Assembly: GCA_947473125.1 (NCBI GenBank)
Contig: CANJDH010000028.1
Coordinates: forward strand, 1-46,094
Reading direction: 5' to 3'
DNA length: 46,094 nt
Source of the DNA: Burkholderiales bacterium
Lineage (GTDB): Bacteria > Pseudomonadota > Gammaproteobacteria > Burkholderiales > JAEUOS01
The translations under genes were made by a program, and so were the position numbers. The notes beneath the pieces were generated by a model. That model was not told the origin of the DNA and made no database searches. It worked only from the letters and a program-made list of their open reading frames with translations. This document shows positions 33,955-42,286 of this stretch, piece after piece; the stretch's first letter is position 1; every line of letters begins with the position of its first letter.

Positions 33955-34626
33955 TTGCGCGCCATCGGATTTCTCGGAGGCAGTTTCGACCCGGTGCACA
34001 ACGGCCATGTGCGTTTGGCGCAGGCTGCGCTGGATGGCCTTGGGCTTGAGGAAGTGCGCTTCGTGCCGGCTGCGCAATCGTGGCAAAAGGGTGCGCCCGG
34101 CGCCAGCGGCGCGCAGCGCGCGGCCATGCTGGGCCTGGCCGTCAAACCCCATGCGCGCATGTGCGTCGACGAGCGCGAGCTCGAACGCGGCGCACCGAGC
34201 TATACCATCGACACGGCGCGCGCCTTGCGCAGCGACTTCGGGCCGGATGCGGCGCTGTTCCTGATCATCGGCGCCGACCAGTTTCTCAACCTGCCGACCT
34301 GGCGCGACTGGCGGGTTTTGCTGGAGCTCGTCAACCTGGCCGTCGCGGGCCGGCCCGGTTACGAGATGAACCAGGAGCACTGGCCCGCCGAAATCGTTGG
34401 TGCATGCGCCTCGCGCCTGGTATTGCCTTCAAAAACCGCTTCCACCAAGGCTTTTGGCGAGGTGCATTTGATTAAAATGGACCCGGCGGACATCTCGGCC
34501 ACCGGGCTGCGCGGCTGGCTGGCGCAACGCGGCGGCGCTACCCAGGACGGCGCGGCCGCGGCAGCCCTGCTGCCCCCTGCGGTTTTGGACTATATTGAAC
34601 GACATCAACTCTATCTGGAGACATGA
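33955..34626 (+). CDS. nadD: nicotinate-nucleotide adenylyltransferase
   Basis: A 223-residue protein from TTG 33955, which places the conserved start right (RAIGFLGGSFDPVHNGHVRL); TTG 33937 would overlap hemF by 10 bp. It adenylates nicotinate mononucleotide to form deamido-NAD. The nucleotidyltransferase motif GGSFDPVHNGH, IIGADQFLNLPTWRDW and the C-terminal ISATGLR are present. Between the substrate-binding part and ISATGLR there is a stretch SKTASTKAFGEV (about residues 158-170) encoded by a REP-like repeat (34431-34465), so the gene seems to have absorbed an insertion in frame. Confidence 0.95.
   Translation: MRAIGFLGGSFDPVHNGHVRLAQAALDGLGLEEVRFVPAAQSWQKGAPGASGAQRAAMLGLAVKPHARMCVDERELERGAPSYTIDTARALRSDFGPDAALFLIIGADQFLNLPTWRDWRVLLELVNLAVAGRPGYEMNQEHWPAEIVGACASRLVLPSKTASTKAFGEVHLIKMDPADISATGLRGWLAQRGGATQDGAAAAALLPPAVLDYIERHQLYLET
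34431..34465 (+). repeat. REP-like repeat, copy 7, inside nadD
   Basis: AAAAACCGCTTCCACCAAGG followed by CTTTTGGCGAGGTGC. It matches the copy at 44668-44700 at most positions and is read in frame through nadD. Confidence 0.6.
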
Positions 34627-34629
34627 AGC

Positions 34630-35457
34630 TTGGACATCAAACAGCTGCAGGAAATCATCGTTGACGCACTCGATGACATCAAGGCGCGCGACATCGCCGT
34701 TTTCGACACCACCAAGGGCACGGCCGAATTCGACCGCGTCATCATCGCTACCGCCGATGTGGCACGCCAGACCAAGGCAATGGCGCTGAACGTGATCGAC
34801 AAGGTCAAGGGCGCCGGCGGCCGCATCGTCAGCATGGAAGGCGGCGACAGCGGGGAATGGGTGCTGGTGGACTGCGGCGATGCGATCGTGCATATCATGC
34901 AGCCGGCGGTGCGCCAGTATTACAACCTCGAAGAGCTGTGGGGCCAGAAAAAAGTCAAGGTGGTCTCCGCTGCGGAGAAAGCGGCCGAGGCCGCCAAACG
35001 CGTCATCGACAAGGCGCGTGCCGCCGAAGCGGTGCTGGCACAGACCGTCAAGGCAGTGGCGAAAAAGGTGATTGCCAAAACGCCGGCTGCCAAGGGGCCG
35101 GCGAAGAAGGCCACGGCGAAGAAGGCTGCGGCGAAAAAGGCGACAAAAGCAGTTGCCGGCAAGGTCGCCACCAAGAAAGTCGCCGCGAAAAAAGTTGCGA
35201 CAAAGAAAATGGCGACCAAGCGGGTTGCGACCAAGAAAGTCGCTACTAACAAGGCGCCGGCCAGGAAAGCGTCTTCCAAAAAGCCGGTAGCCAAGAAGCC
35301 GGTGGCCAGGAAAACGCCAGTCCGGCAAGCCCCCGCAAAGAAGGCTGCCGTCGGGAAAGCCGCGTCGAAGAAAGCCGCTGCCGGCAAGGGCTTGTCGAAA
35401 AAGCCGGCCGCTGCGAAAAAGGTCGCCAGGCCGGCATTGCGCGCGGCCAAGGCGTAG
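34630..35457 (+). CDS. rsfS: ribosomal silencing factor RsfS with long Lys/Ala-rich tail
   Basis: A 275-residue protein from TTG 34630 (GGAG 9 nt upstream); nadD ends 4 bp before. Residues ~1-112 are a complete RsfS domain (IVDALDDIKARDIAVFDT, then FDRVIIATADVARQTKAMA, and SGEWVLVDCGDAIVHIMQPA then RQYYNLEELW). RsfS binds L14 on the large subunit and blocks subunit joining during starvation. Normal RsfS is 105-130 residues. Here ~155 extra residues follow, made of repeats such as AKKATAKK and VATKKVA, like the C-terminal domain of histone H1 or AlgP. The tail would be disordered and bind RNA or DNA; its role is unknown. Confidence 0.95.
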   Translation: MDIKQLQEIIVDALDDIKARDIAVFDTTKGTAEFDRVIIATADVARQTKAMALNVIDKVKGAGGRIVSMEGGDSGEWVLVDCGDAIVHIMQPAVRQYYNLEELWGQKKVKVVSAAEKAAEAAKRVIDKARAAEAVLAQTVKAVAKKVIAKTPAAKGPAKKATAKKAAAKKATKAVAGKVATKKVAAKKVATKKMATKRVATKKVATNKAPARKASSKKPVAKKPVARKTPVRQAPAKKAAVGKAASKKAAAGKGLSKKPAAAKKVARPALRAAKA

Positions 35458-35525
35458 CGCGCGACCTGGCATTGCGCAGGCATTGGTAGCGGCGCAGGCG
35501 CGCTGCAAACGCGTACGGGAGCCCC

Positions 35526-36374
35526 ATGTCGTTGATCGGCAGATTGTGGAAAGGCAAGAAAAAGGGCGCGTCGATCGCGCTCTATTCGCATTTCCACCGC
35601 CCCTTCGCCTACGACGCCACGTCGTCATGGATCCACCCGCGCTCCTTCATTGACGACCTGTCGGCCAGCGGCATTCCGGCATTGCCGCGCGGCCCGGGAT
35701 CGGTCGAGGACTTTCGCCATTACATGCCGGGCATGGACGATGCGCACTTCGCCAAGATGTTCGGGCAGCAGGCGCTCGAGTACTGGCTCTACAAGAAGGC
35801 GCCGAAAACCGAGTTCATCGGCTGCGCCACCTACCGTCGATACCTGATGATCGCCGGCGCCAAAACGGCGCCGCCGCATCGCATGCTGGTCGGGCCGCGC
35901 CCCGAGATCCTGTCCGACCTGGGGTCGGACGAGCATCGCAATGCGGCCTTGTTCTACCTGCAGTCGGCCGACGTGATCACGAACCGGTCGATTGTGCTCG
36001 AGACCACCATCGAGCAGCAGTACCTCGACGGCCAGCCGGCCGCCTACTGGCAGTTGATGATCCGCGCCATCGAGACCCTGTATCCGCAATACAAGCCGCA
36101 CATGCTCTGGTTTCACGATTACAACCGTGTGCACTTCGAAACCACCTACATCATGCGCCATGCGGCTTTCATGAAATACGCCAGCGAGCTGTTTGCGATC
36201 CTCAACTATGTGTTCAAGCACGCCGAGGTGGTGGTGCCCGCCGAAGTGGAGGGGATAGCGCACCAGCATTACCGCTACCCTGGCTTCCTCGGTGAACGCT
36301 TTTTCCCGTTTTTTCTGTACGCTAACGCCTTGCGCGCCATCGAAGTGCCGCTGGTATTCGTCCGGGACGCATGA
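35526..36374 (+). CDS. DUF4422-type protein (glycosyltransferase-like)
   Basis: A 282-residue protein. ATG 35526 is preceded by GGGAG. The sequence opens IALYSHFHRPF, has EYWLYKKAPKTEFIGCATYR then RYL (compare the YW-x-WKN and HYRR motifs of DUF4422), and ends in YPGFLGERFFPFFLYANAL. DUF4422 domains occur in capsule and LPS glycosyltransferases. The following amidohydrolase gene starts inside its stop codon (ATGA). Both genes interrupt the usual rsfS-rlmH neighbourhood. The assignment rests on a few motifs and is moderate. Confidence 0.68.
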   Translation: MSLIGRLWKGKKKGASIALYSHFHRPFAYDATSSWIHPRSFIDDLSASGIPALPRGPGSVEDFRHYMPGMDDAHFAKMFGQQALEYWLYKKAPKTEFIGCATYRRYLMIAGAKTAPPHRMLVGPRPEILSDLGSDEHRNAALFYLQSADVITNRSIVLETTIEQQYLDGQPAAYWQLMIRAIETLYPQYKPHMLWFHDYNRVHFETTYIMRHAAFMKYASELFAILNYVFKHAEVVVPAEVEGIAHQHYRYPGFLGERFFPFFLYANALRAIEVPLVFVRDA

Positions 36375-37246
36375 TGGACCAATCCGGGGCGGGCCGCCGC
36401 CGCTTCCTCGTACGCAGTGCTGCACTGGCCGTCGGTGCGAGCCTCACCGCAGCTCACGGCCAGTCGGTGTCGCGCGGGCGCCTGTTCGATTGCCATTGCC
36501 ACATCATCGACCACCGCTTTCCGATCGTTCCGAACCAGGGCTACACGCCGCCGCACTTCCCGCTCGACGTGTACCGCGCCCGTGCCGCGTTGCTGCGCAT
36601 CGAAAGCGGCGCGATCGTCTCGGGTTCGTTCCACGGCTTTGACCAGACCTACCTCAAGGCGGCACTGGCGCGGCTCGGCAACGGCTGGGTCGGCGTGACG
36701 CAAGTGCCGAACGACGCGCCCGACAAGGAGATCGCCGAGCTCGAAATGATCGGCGTGCGCGCGCTGCGCTTCAACCTGTTTCGCGGCCGCATCGACAGCG
36801 TCGACGACGTCGTCGCATTGGCACGTCGCGCCCATGCCGCCGCAGGCTGGCACGCCGAGCTCTATGCCGATGCCGCGACCCTGGCCCCGCATGTGGCGGC
36901 GCTCTCCAAATTGCCGCGCATCGTGATCGACCACCTCGGCATGACCGAAGCCGGCCTGCCGGTGGTGCTCGACCTGGTGCGTGCCGGCGCCAAAATCAAG
37001 GCGACCGGTTTCGGCCGCGTGAAAATGAATGTATCGAACGCGATCGAGCAGATCGCCAGGATCAATCCGGCGGCCTTGATGTTCGGCACCGACCTCCCCT
37101 CGACACGCGCGGAGCGGCCATTTGCAGTGGATGACATCAACCTGATCGAGCGTGTGCTCGGCGCCGAACTCGCCGCCAAGGTCTATTGGGACAACGCCGT
37201 GGACCTGTATCGCCCGCCGGGGGCGGAGCTGGAAATCTGTCTCTGA
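36371..37246 (+). CDS. Tat-exported amidohydrolase-family (amidohydro-rel) protein
   Basis: A 291-residue protein with a twin-arginine signal (GRRRFLVRSAALAVGA), so it is folded before export. The mature part is a TIM-barrel metal-dependent hydrolase of the amidohydrolase 2 type: FDCHCHIIDHRFPI gives the first metal-binding HxH, then LYADAATLAPH, IVIDHLG and MFGTDLPSTRAERPF with the terminal Asp. Relatives hydrolyse lactones or decarboxylate aromatic acids. An exported member is unusual. It overlaps the DUF4422 gene by 4 bp and precedes rlmH by 9 bp. Confidence 0.85.
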   Translation: MMDQSGAGRRRFLVRSAALAVGASLTAAHGQSVSRGRLFDCHCHIIDHRFPIVPNQGYTPPHFPLDVYRARAALLRIESGAIVSGSFHGFDQTYLKAALARLGNGWVGVTQVPNDAPDKEIAELEMIGVRALRFNLFRGRIDSVDDVVALARRAHAAAGWHAELYADAATLAPHVAALSKLPRIVIDHLGMTEAGLPVVLDLVRAGAKIKATGFGRVKMNVSNAIEQIARINPAALMFGTDLPSTRAERPFAVDDINLIERVLGAELAAKVYWDNAVDLYRPPGAELEICL

Positions 37247-37255
37247 TCACGGCTG

Positions 37256-37726
37256 ATGCGGATTCGCCTGATCACCGTCGCCAACAAGGCACCCGCCTGG
37301 GTCGTCGAGGGCTACAACGAGTACGCCAAGCGCATGCCTCCCGAGGCGCGTCTGGAACTGGTCGAGGTCAAGCCCGAGCCGCGCGAAGGCGGCAAAACGC
37401 CCGAGCAGATGATGGCGGCAGAGGGCAAACGCATCCTTGCTGCCATACCAAAAGGGGCGACGCTCGTCGCGCTCGATGAGCGCGGCCGCGATACCGACAC
37501 CAATGCGTTGGCCAAGCTGCTCGAAGGCTGGCTCGGCGGCGGTGCCGATGTCGCCATCGTGGTCGGCGGGCCGGACGGTCTTGCGCCGGAAATCAAATCG
37601 AAGGCCGCAGGCCTGCTGCGTCTCTCCAGCCTGACCCTGCCGCATGCGCTGGTGCGCGTGCTGCTGGCTGAAGCCCTGTATCGCGCCTGGAGCGTGGTCA
37701 AGGGCCATCCCTACCATCGCGAGTGA
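37256..37726 (+). CDS. rlmH: 23S rRNA (pseudouridine1915-N3)-methyltransferase
   Basis: A 156-residue SPOUT-class enzyme. The knot region is intact: [20 protein letters not shown], then [17 protein letters not shown], then [20 protein letters not shown], and the C-terminal [13 protein letters not shown]. It methylates m3-pseudouridine 1915 in helix 69 of 23S rRNA. It overlaps maf by 4 bp (GTGA), a classic pairing downstream of rsfS. Confidence 0.97.
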   Translation: MRIRLITVANKAPAWVVEGYNEYAKRMPPEARLELVEVKPEPREGGKTPEQMMAAEGKRILAAIPKGATLVALDERGRDTDTNALAKLLEGWLGGGADVAIVVGGPDGLAPEIKSKAAGLLRLSSLTLPHALVRVLLAEALYRAWSVVKGHPYHRE

Positions 37727-38310
37727 ACGTGACCTTCCTGAAGATCTATCTTGCCTCTGCCAGCCCGCGTCGCGCCGAGCTGCTCACCCAGATTGGCGTG
37801 ACATTCGACGTGTTGCGCCTGGGGGAATACACCGTGGATGAATCGGTGCATGGCCGCGAAGCGCCGCTGGCCTATGTGAAACGCCTGGCCCGTGCCAAGG
37901 CGGTTGCCGGTCTACAGGCGATGCGTGCCCAGAAGCGGGTCGGCCGGCCCCTGCTGGCTGCCGACACCACCGTGTGCCTCGGCCGTACCATCCTCGGCAA
38001 GCCGCAAGACGCGGCCGATGCGCGACGCATGCTCACGCTGCTTTCGGGCAAGACGCATCGCGTGCTCACGGCGATTGCGGTGGCGCACGGCAAATCTGTC
38101 AAGGTGGCAGTCTCGGATTCGCGTGTCACCTTCGCGAGGCTGTCACGCCGCGACATCGACGCCTACATCGCTACCGGCGAGCCGTTCGACAAGGCCGGCG
38201 CCTACGGCATCCAGGGAAAGGCGGGGGCGCTCATCAGCCATCTCGCCGGCAGCTACACCGGCGTGATGGGCTTGCCGGTGCATGAAACCGCCTTGCTGCT
38301 GCGCGCTTAA
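37723..38310 (+). CDS. maf: Maf-family nucleoside triphosphate pyrophosphatase
   Basis: A 195-residue protein from GTG 37723. It has [19 protein letters not shown] at the N-terminus, [11 protein letters not shown] with the catalytic Asp, [12 protein letters not shown] and [16 protein letters not shown]. Maf proteins hydrolyse dTTP, UTP or modified nucleotides (YhdE/YceF types). In many Betaproteobacteria ribonuclease G (rng) follows maf; here it does not, and maf instead converges with an AhpD-like gene (4-bp overlap of the 3' ends). Confidence 0.95.
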   Translation: MNVTFLKIYLASASPRRAELLTQIGVTFDVLRLGEYTVDESVHGREAPLAYVKRLARAKAVAGLQAMRAQKRVGRPLLAADTTVCLGRTILGKPQDAADARRMLTLLSGKTHRVLTAIAVAHGKSVKVAVSDSRVTFARLSRRDIDAYIATGEPFDKAGAYGIQGKAGALISHLAGSYTGVMGLPVHETALLLRA

Positions 38311-38918
38311 GCCTTGCTTTTCGGCACGCGCCCCATCAAATAAAACTCGTCGTTCGGGCGCATTGCCGTGAGGTTGGCCATGCGGTTCGAGAGCCCGAAG
38401 AACGCGGCGATCGCGGCGATGTCCCAGATGTCCTCGTCGTTGAAACCGTGGCCGCGCAGCGCGACAAAGTCGTCGTCGCCAATCTGGTATGAGGCTTCCG
38501 TGACCTTGACGGCGAAATCGCACATGGCGCGCTGGCGCGGCGTGATGTCGGCCTTGAGGTGATTCACTGCGACCTGGTCGGCGACCAGCGGCTTCTTTTC
38601 ATAAATGCGCAGGATCGCGCCGTGCGCCACCACGCAGTAGATGCACTGGTTGCGGCCGGATGTGACGACCACGATCATTTCGCGATCGCCCTTGGTCAGC
38701 CCGGAGTTTTCCTTGAGCATCAGGGCGTCGTGATACGCGAAGAAAGCGCGCCATTCTGCCGGGCGATGCGCGAGGGCGAGAAACACGTTGGGCACGAAGC
38801 CGGCCTTCTCCTGCGTCTCGAGGATGCGCGTGCGGATGTCGTCGGGCAGGTCCTTGATCTCGGGGATCGGATAGCGGCTGATGGGAAGACTGACGGGAAG
38901 ACTGACGGGTAATGTCAT
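38307..38918 (-). CDS. peroxidase-related / carboxymuconolactone decarboxylase-family protein (AhpD-like)
   Basis: A 203-residue protein. The redox motif C92-I-Y-C95 with H99 (NQCIYCVVAHGA) matches AhpD-like alkylhydroperoxidases, and the overall sequence resembles the uncharacterised peroxidase-related enzymes. The N-terminus contains a small repeat (LPVSLPVSLPIS), encoded by a 12-bp DNA repeat, which may be a slippage product. It is the last gene of the LPS operon, overlapping the upstream glycosyltransferase by 4 bp. Confidence 0.88.
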   Translation of the reverse strand: MTLPVSLPVSLPISRYPIPEIKDLPDDIRTRILETQEKAGFVPNVFLALAHRPAEWRAFFAYHDALMLKENSGLTKGDREMIVVVTSGRNQCIYCVVAHGAILRIYEKKPLVADQVAVNHLKADITPRQRAMCDFAVKVTEASYQIGDDDFVALRGHGFNDEDIWDIAAIAAFFGLSNRMANLTAMRPNDEFYLMGRVPKSKA

Positions 38919-40063
38919 GGCGTGGCTCCTCTGGGAATGGTGGCGATGTGTTCGATCAATCGTGCGACGCGCGCGTTGAACGCTGCATGTGAAAATTGCG
39001 CTAAATGCGCCGGCGCATCGAGCGGATTAGGCCGCGGCCCAGCGATGGCGCGATCAAGCACGCGGGCGAAGTCGGCGCCGTTGTCCCCGCGCGGGTCGCG
39101 AAACAGAAAGCCGCTCTTGCCGTCAAGCACGGTCTCGGTAAAAGGCGGTGCGTTGACGGCCAGCACCGGCGTGCCGAGGATCTGGGACTCGATGATATTG
39201 AGGCCCAGGGCCTCTTTTTCCGGGAGGCCTGAGAGCAGGTAGTCGAACTGCGCGTACAGCGGTTTCGGGTCGGCCTGCCGGCCCCAGAAGCGCACCCGGT
39301 CGGCGATTGGCCGCATCGCGATTTTCAGGTCGGCAACCGAGCGGTAGGCGCCGTTGCCGAACACGTCGATGTTCACGCCGGGGCGCATTGCGATGATGGG
39401 GGCGATCTTCTCGAACAGCAGGTCAAACTGCTTGATCGGGCCGATGTTGGAGACGATGCCAAGCGTGAAACCGGGGCGCCGGCTGTATGCCCGCTGTGGC
39501 GCGAGGGCGTGCCACAGCGGCGCGAACCAGGACATGACGCGGTCGCGATATTTGCGCCGATCCCACGAATAGACATTGCCCTGGCGAAACGTGTCGCTGG
39601 CGCCGCCGGCGAAACGCGAAAAATCGGCGATGCCGAGCAAGGCTTCGGGATACACCTGCGCGACGCCGGCCGGCCCGAGCGTGGAAATCACATAGCCGGA
39701 TACGCCGAACACCAGGTCGTAGTCGGCAAGCACGCCGACGCGCCGCCCGGCGAGCGGCATGTGGCAAAAGCCGGTGAGCAGGTGCCGTCCCTTGACCGCT
39801 GCGACAAACGCGGGGCTCACCGGCCCGTGGGTCAGGATCCAGGCGCGGCCGGGCAATATCTGCGGGATCTCCAGGTCGGAGGCGACGGCAACCATGGCCA
39901 GCTGCGCGTGCTGCTCGGCCACCAGGCCGCTCCAGCAGGTGGCCGCGCTGTTGACATACAGCGATACCCTCTGCCCGGCAGCGAGCATGGCACGCGTGAA
40001 AAACATCGTGTAGACCTCGGCGCCGCCGAGGTGCTGCTGCAGGTTGATGATGTGGCAATGCAT
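38915..40063 (-). CDS. glycosyltransferase, GT4-like
   Basis: A 382-residue protein. ATG 40063 places the typical GT-B start (MHCHIINLQQHLGGAEVYT) and overlaps the GT9 stop by 1 bp. The C-terminal nucleotide-sugar domain has LGIVSNIGPIKQFDLLFEKI, then the E-x7-E pair in EKEALGLNIIESQILGTPVL. It probably adds a sugar to the LPS core or O-chain using an NDP-sugar donor. Donor and acceptor are unknown. Confidence 0.85.
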   Translation of the reverse strand: MHCHIINLQQHLGGAEVYTMFFTRAMLAAGQRVSLYVNSAATCWSGLVAEQHAQLAMVAVASDLEIPQILPGRAWILTHGPVSPAFVAAVKGRHLLTGFCHMPLAGRRVGVLADYDLVFGVSGYVISTLGPAGVAQVYPEALLGIADFSRFAGGASDTFRQGNVYSWDRRKYRDRVMSWFAPLWHALAPQRAYSRRPGFTLGIVSNIGPIKQFDLLFEKIAPIIAMRPGVNIDVFGNGAYRSVADLKIAMRPIADRVRFWGRQADPKPLYAQFDYLLSGLPEKEALGLNIIESQILGTPVLAVNAPPFTETVLDGKSGFLFRDPRGDNGADFARVLDRAIAGPRPNPLDAPAHLAQFSHAAFNARVARLIEHIATIPRGATP

Positions 40064-41160
40064 CAGCCCGCGCCCAGCAGTTGCCGGCATGCGGCGAGGA
40101 CGCGTTCCGTGCCTAGCGCATGCATGCAGGCTGGTGCGGCACATTGCGCGGTGCTGCGCTGGCAACGCCGCACCCACTCAATGCGGCGCCCGAACAGGGT
40201 GCGCTGGTCGCGGCACGGGAAATCGGCTTCGATCACGGGAACGAAGCGATGCTTGCGCCAGAAGCGACCGGCACCGAACAACACGTCTGATCCGGGGCCG
40301 AACAGGCACACGGTGGGCGTGCCGGTGAGTTTGGCGAGATGGGCGATGCCGGTATCGGGTACTACCAGCAAGGCAGCGCCCTGCAGCAAGTGCCAGAGCT
40401 GCGCCAGCGACAACTGCCCGGCGCGGGAGGCAAACTGCCCTTGCGGATCGATGGCCGCAATCAATGGTGCTTCCTGCGCGCTGCCTGACCACACCGGTGT
40501 CACCCCCGAGGTCGCCAGGCTTTGCGCAAGCGCCATCCAGCGCTCTGCCGGCCAGTGGCGCAGGGGCGAGCCGGCGCCGACGTGCAGCACGCAATAGGGC
40601 GTGGCCGGGCGATCAAAGGGTTCGCACGCGGGGGCCGGCCATTGGGTGAGGTCGTAGGTCTCATCGCCGTCGGCACTGGCGAGCAATGCAAACATGTCGG
40701 CCAGGGCCGTGGGGGTTGTGGGCCACGCAATGGATTCATCAACGGCGCGATTGCGCAGACGCGTGCCCGCTTCCTCCAGTGCCACCACCCAACCCGCACC
40801 GGCGGCGCGCGCCAGCCAGGTGTAACGGTTGTCGCCGGGTACAAGTGCGAGATCGTAGGGGCCGCTCCTGACGATGCGTCGCGTGGTCGAGGCGCGATGT
40901 GCGTCGTAAGGCATGATGTCCACGCCATAGGGTCTGCCGGCGTAGAGTGCCGCCAGCGCCGGTGCCACGGTCATGCTGATGCTGGCCCGCGGCCATTGCG
41001 TGCGCAGGCGCGCCAGCAGCGCGGTCAACATCAGGGTATCGCCGAGCAGCAGGTTGTGTGCAACCAGGATGCGCCGCACCTCACTCGGGCGGCGTCGCTT
41101 TTTCAGCGCGCTCAGCGCGGCGCGCGGCAGCACGGCAAGGCGCGAGGGCAGGCGGCTCAT
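40063..41160 (-). CDS. heptosyltransferase-like glycosyltransferase (GT9)
   Basis: A 365-residue protein from ATG 41160; the longer frame to 41340 is the antisense of the neighbour and lacks motifs. The N-terminal domain begins RRILVAHNLLLGDTLMLTAL, as in GT9 enzymes, and the C-terminal domain has HVGAGSPLRHWPAERWMALA and VPDTGIAHLAKLTGTPTVCL then FGPGS. GT9 enzymes transfer heptose to inner-core LPS. An ADP-heptose donor is likely but not certain. Confidence 0.9.
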   Translation of the reverse strand: MSRLPSRLAVLPRAALSALKKRRRPSEVRRILVAHNLLLGDTLMLTALLARLRTQWPRASISMTVAPALAALYAGRPYGVDIMPYDAHRASTTRRIVRSGPYDLALVPGDNRYTWLARAAGAGWVVALEEAGTRLRNRAVDESIAWPTTPTALADMFALLASADGDETYDLTQWPAPACEPFDRPATPYCVLHVGAGSPLRHWPAERWMALAQSLATSGVTPVWSGSAQEAPLIAAIDPQGQFASRAGQLSLAQLWHLLQGAALLVVPDTGIAHLAKLTGTPTVCLFGPGSDVLFGAGRFWRKHRFVPVIEADFPCRDQRTLFGRRIEWVRRCQRSTAQCAAPACMHALGTERVLAACRQLLGAG

Positions 41161-41173
41161 TGCGAAGACCGGC

Positions 41174-42280
41174 TCAATTGAGCTTGCCGGCGGCGCGGTG
41201 GAACACCGCTTCCATCTGGTCGAGCATCGCGTCGATGCCGTGCCGCGCCTGCGCCTGTGCCAGCGCGTTGGCGCCGAGGCGCGTGCGCAAGGCGGCATCG
41301 TCGAGCAGGCGCCCGATGCCTGCGGCCAGTGCTGGGGCATCCTGCATCTTGACGATCAGGCCGGTCTCGCCGTCGCGCGCCACTTCGGGAATCGCCCCGG
41401 CTTCGGTGGTGACTACCGGGAGACCGCAGGCGAACGCCTGCAGGATCGCCTGCGGTACGCCTTCATTGGCGTAGGAAGGCAGGGCGAACACATCCATGCT
41501 TTGCAGCCAGGGCACCACATCGGCCTGATTGCCGGCCAGGGTGACCTGACCTTTGAGGTTGAGCTGTGCGACCAGTTGCTCGAGTGCTTCGCGCTGCGGA
41601 CCGTCGCCGACGATCAGCAGATGGGTGTCGGCACGCTTGAGCGCGGCGAACGCTTCGACCAGGATGCGATGGCCTTTCCAGCTGCGCAGCGTCGCGACGA
41701 TGCCGACGATGCGCTTGTCCTGGGGCAGGCGGAGGCGCGCGCGCGTGGCCATTTGTGCCTTGGTGTTTGCAGGCGGCGCATAACGGGTCAGGTCGATGCC
41801 GGTCGGAATCGAGACGATACGCGCGGCCGGAAAGCCGTTGTCGCGCACCAGCTGTTGCTTCAGCGCTTCACCGGTGGTGACGATCGCGCTGGCGGCGGAT
41901 GCATAAAGCCAGCGCGTGGCGGCATTGGTTGATACCGGTGCCGAGACGTGGCGGGTGCGTACGATCGGCGGCGCCTTGCCGAGGCTTGCGCAAGCGAGGG
42001 CGACAAGCCATGAGTCGGTGGAGCTGTGGGTATTGATCACGTCAACCGGATTGGCCTTGAGCCAGCGACGCAGGGCGAACAATCCCGGGAGGCGCTTTTT
42101 GGCGATCGGCAGGGCGGTCACCGGCACGCCGTGTTTCGGCGCTTCGTCAAAAATGCGCGCCTCGCGCGGCGCGATCAACTGCACTTCGTGGCCGCGCTTG
42201 ATCATGCCTGCCGCTTCAGTGAGGATGCGAATTTCCTGTCCCCCCCACCCCTGTGAATTTTCGGTGTGCAGAATTCTCAT
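41174..42280 (-). CDS. glycosyltransferase family 4 protein
   Basis: A 368-residue GT-B enzyme. Visible motifs are the acceptor-side loop QGWGGQEIRILTEA, SIPTGIDLTRY at the interdomain, VATLRSWKGHRILVEAF, and EGVPQAILQAFACGLPVVTT with the conserved acidic region. The ATG 42280 is the last bases before the msbA stop (6-bp gap), so it is co-transcribed with msbA. It probably acts on the LPS core at the cytoplasmic face before MsbA flips the molecule. Confidence 0.92.
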   Translation of the reverse strand: MRILHTENSQGWGGQEIRILTEAAGMIKRGHEVQLIAPREARIFDEAPKHGVPVTALPIAKKRLPGLFALRRWLKANPVDVINTHSSTDSWLVALACASLGKAPPIVRTRHVSAPVSTNAATRWLYASAASAIVTTGEALKQQLVRDNGFPAARIVSIPTGIDLTRYAPPANTKAQMATRARLRLPQDKRIVGIVATLRSWKGHRILVEAFAALKRADTHLLIVGDGPQREALEQLVAQLNLKGQVTLAGNQADVVPWLQSMDVFALPSYANEGVPQAILQAFACGLPVVTTEAGAIPEVARDGETGLIVKMQDAPALAAGIGRLLDDAALRTRLGANALAQAQARHGIDAMLDQMEAVFHRAAGKLN

Positions 42281-42286
42281 GCGCTC

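Noticed and set aside
40061-40177. N-terminal extension of the GT4-like gene beyond ATG 40063
   Set aside because: The extension is the antisense of the GT9 C-terminus and lacks motifs; MHCHIINLQQHLGGAE is the canonical start.
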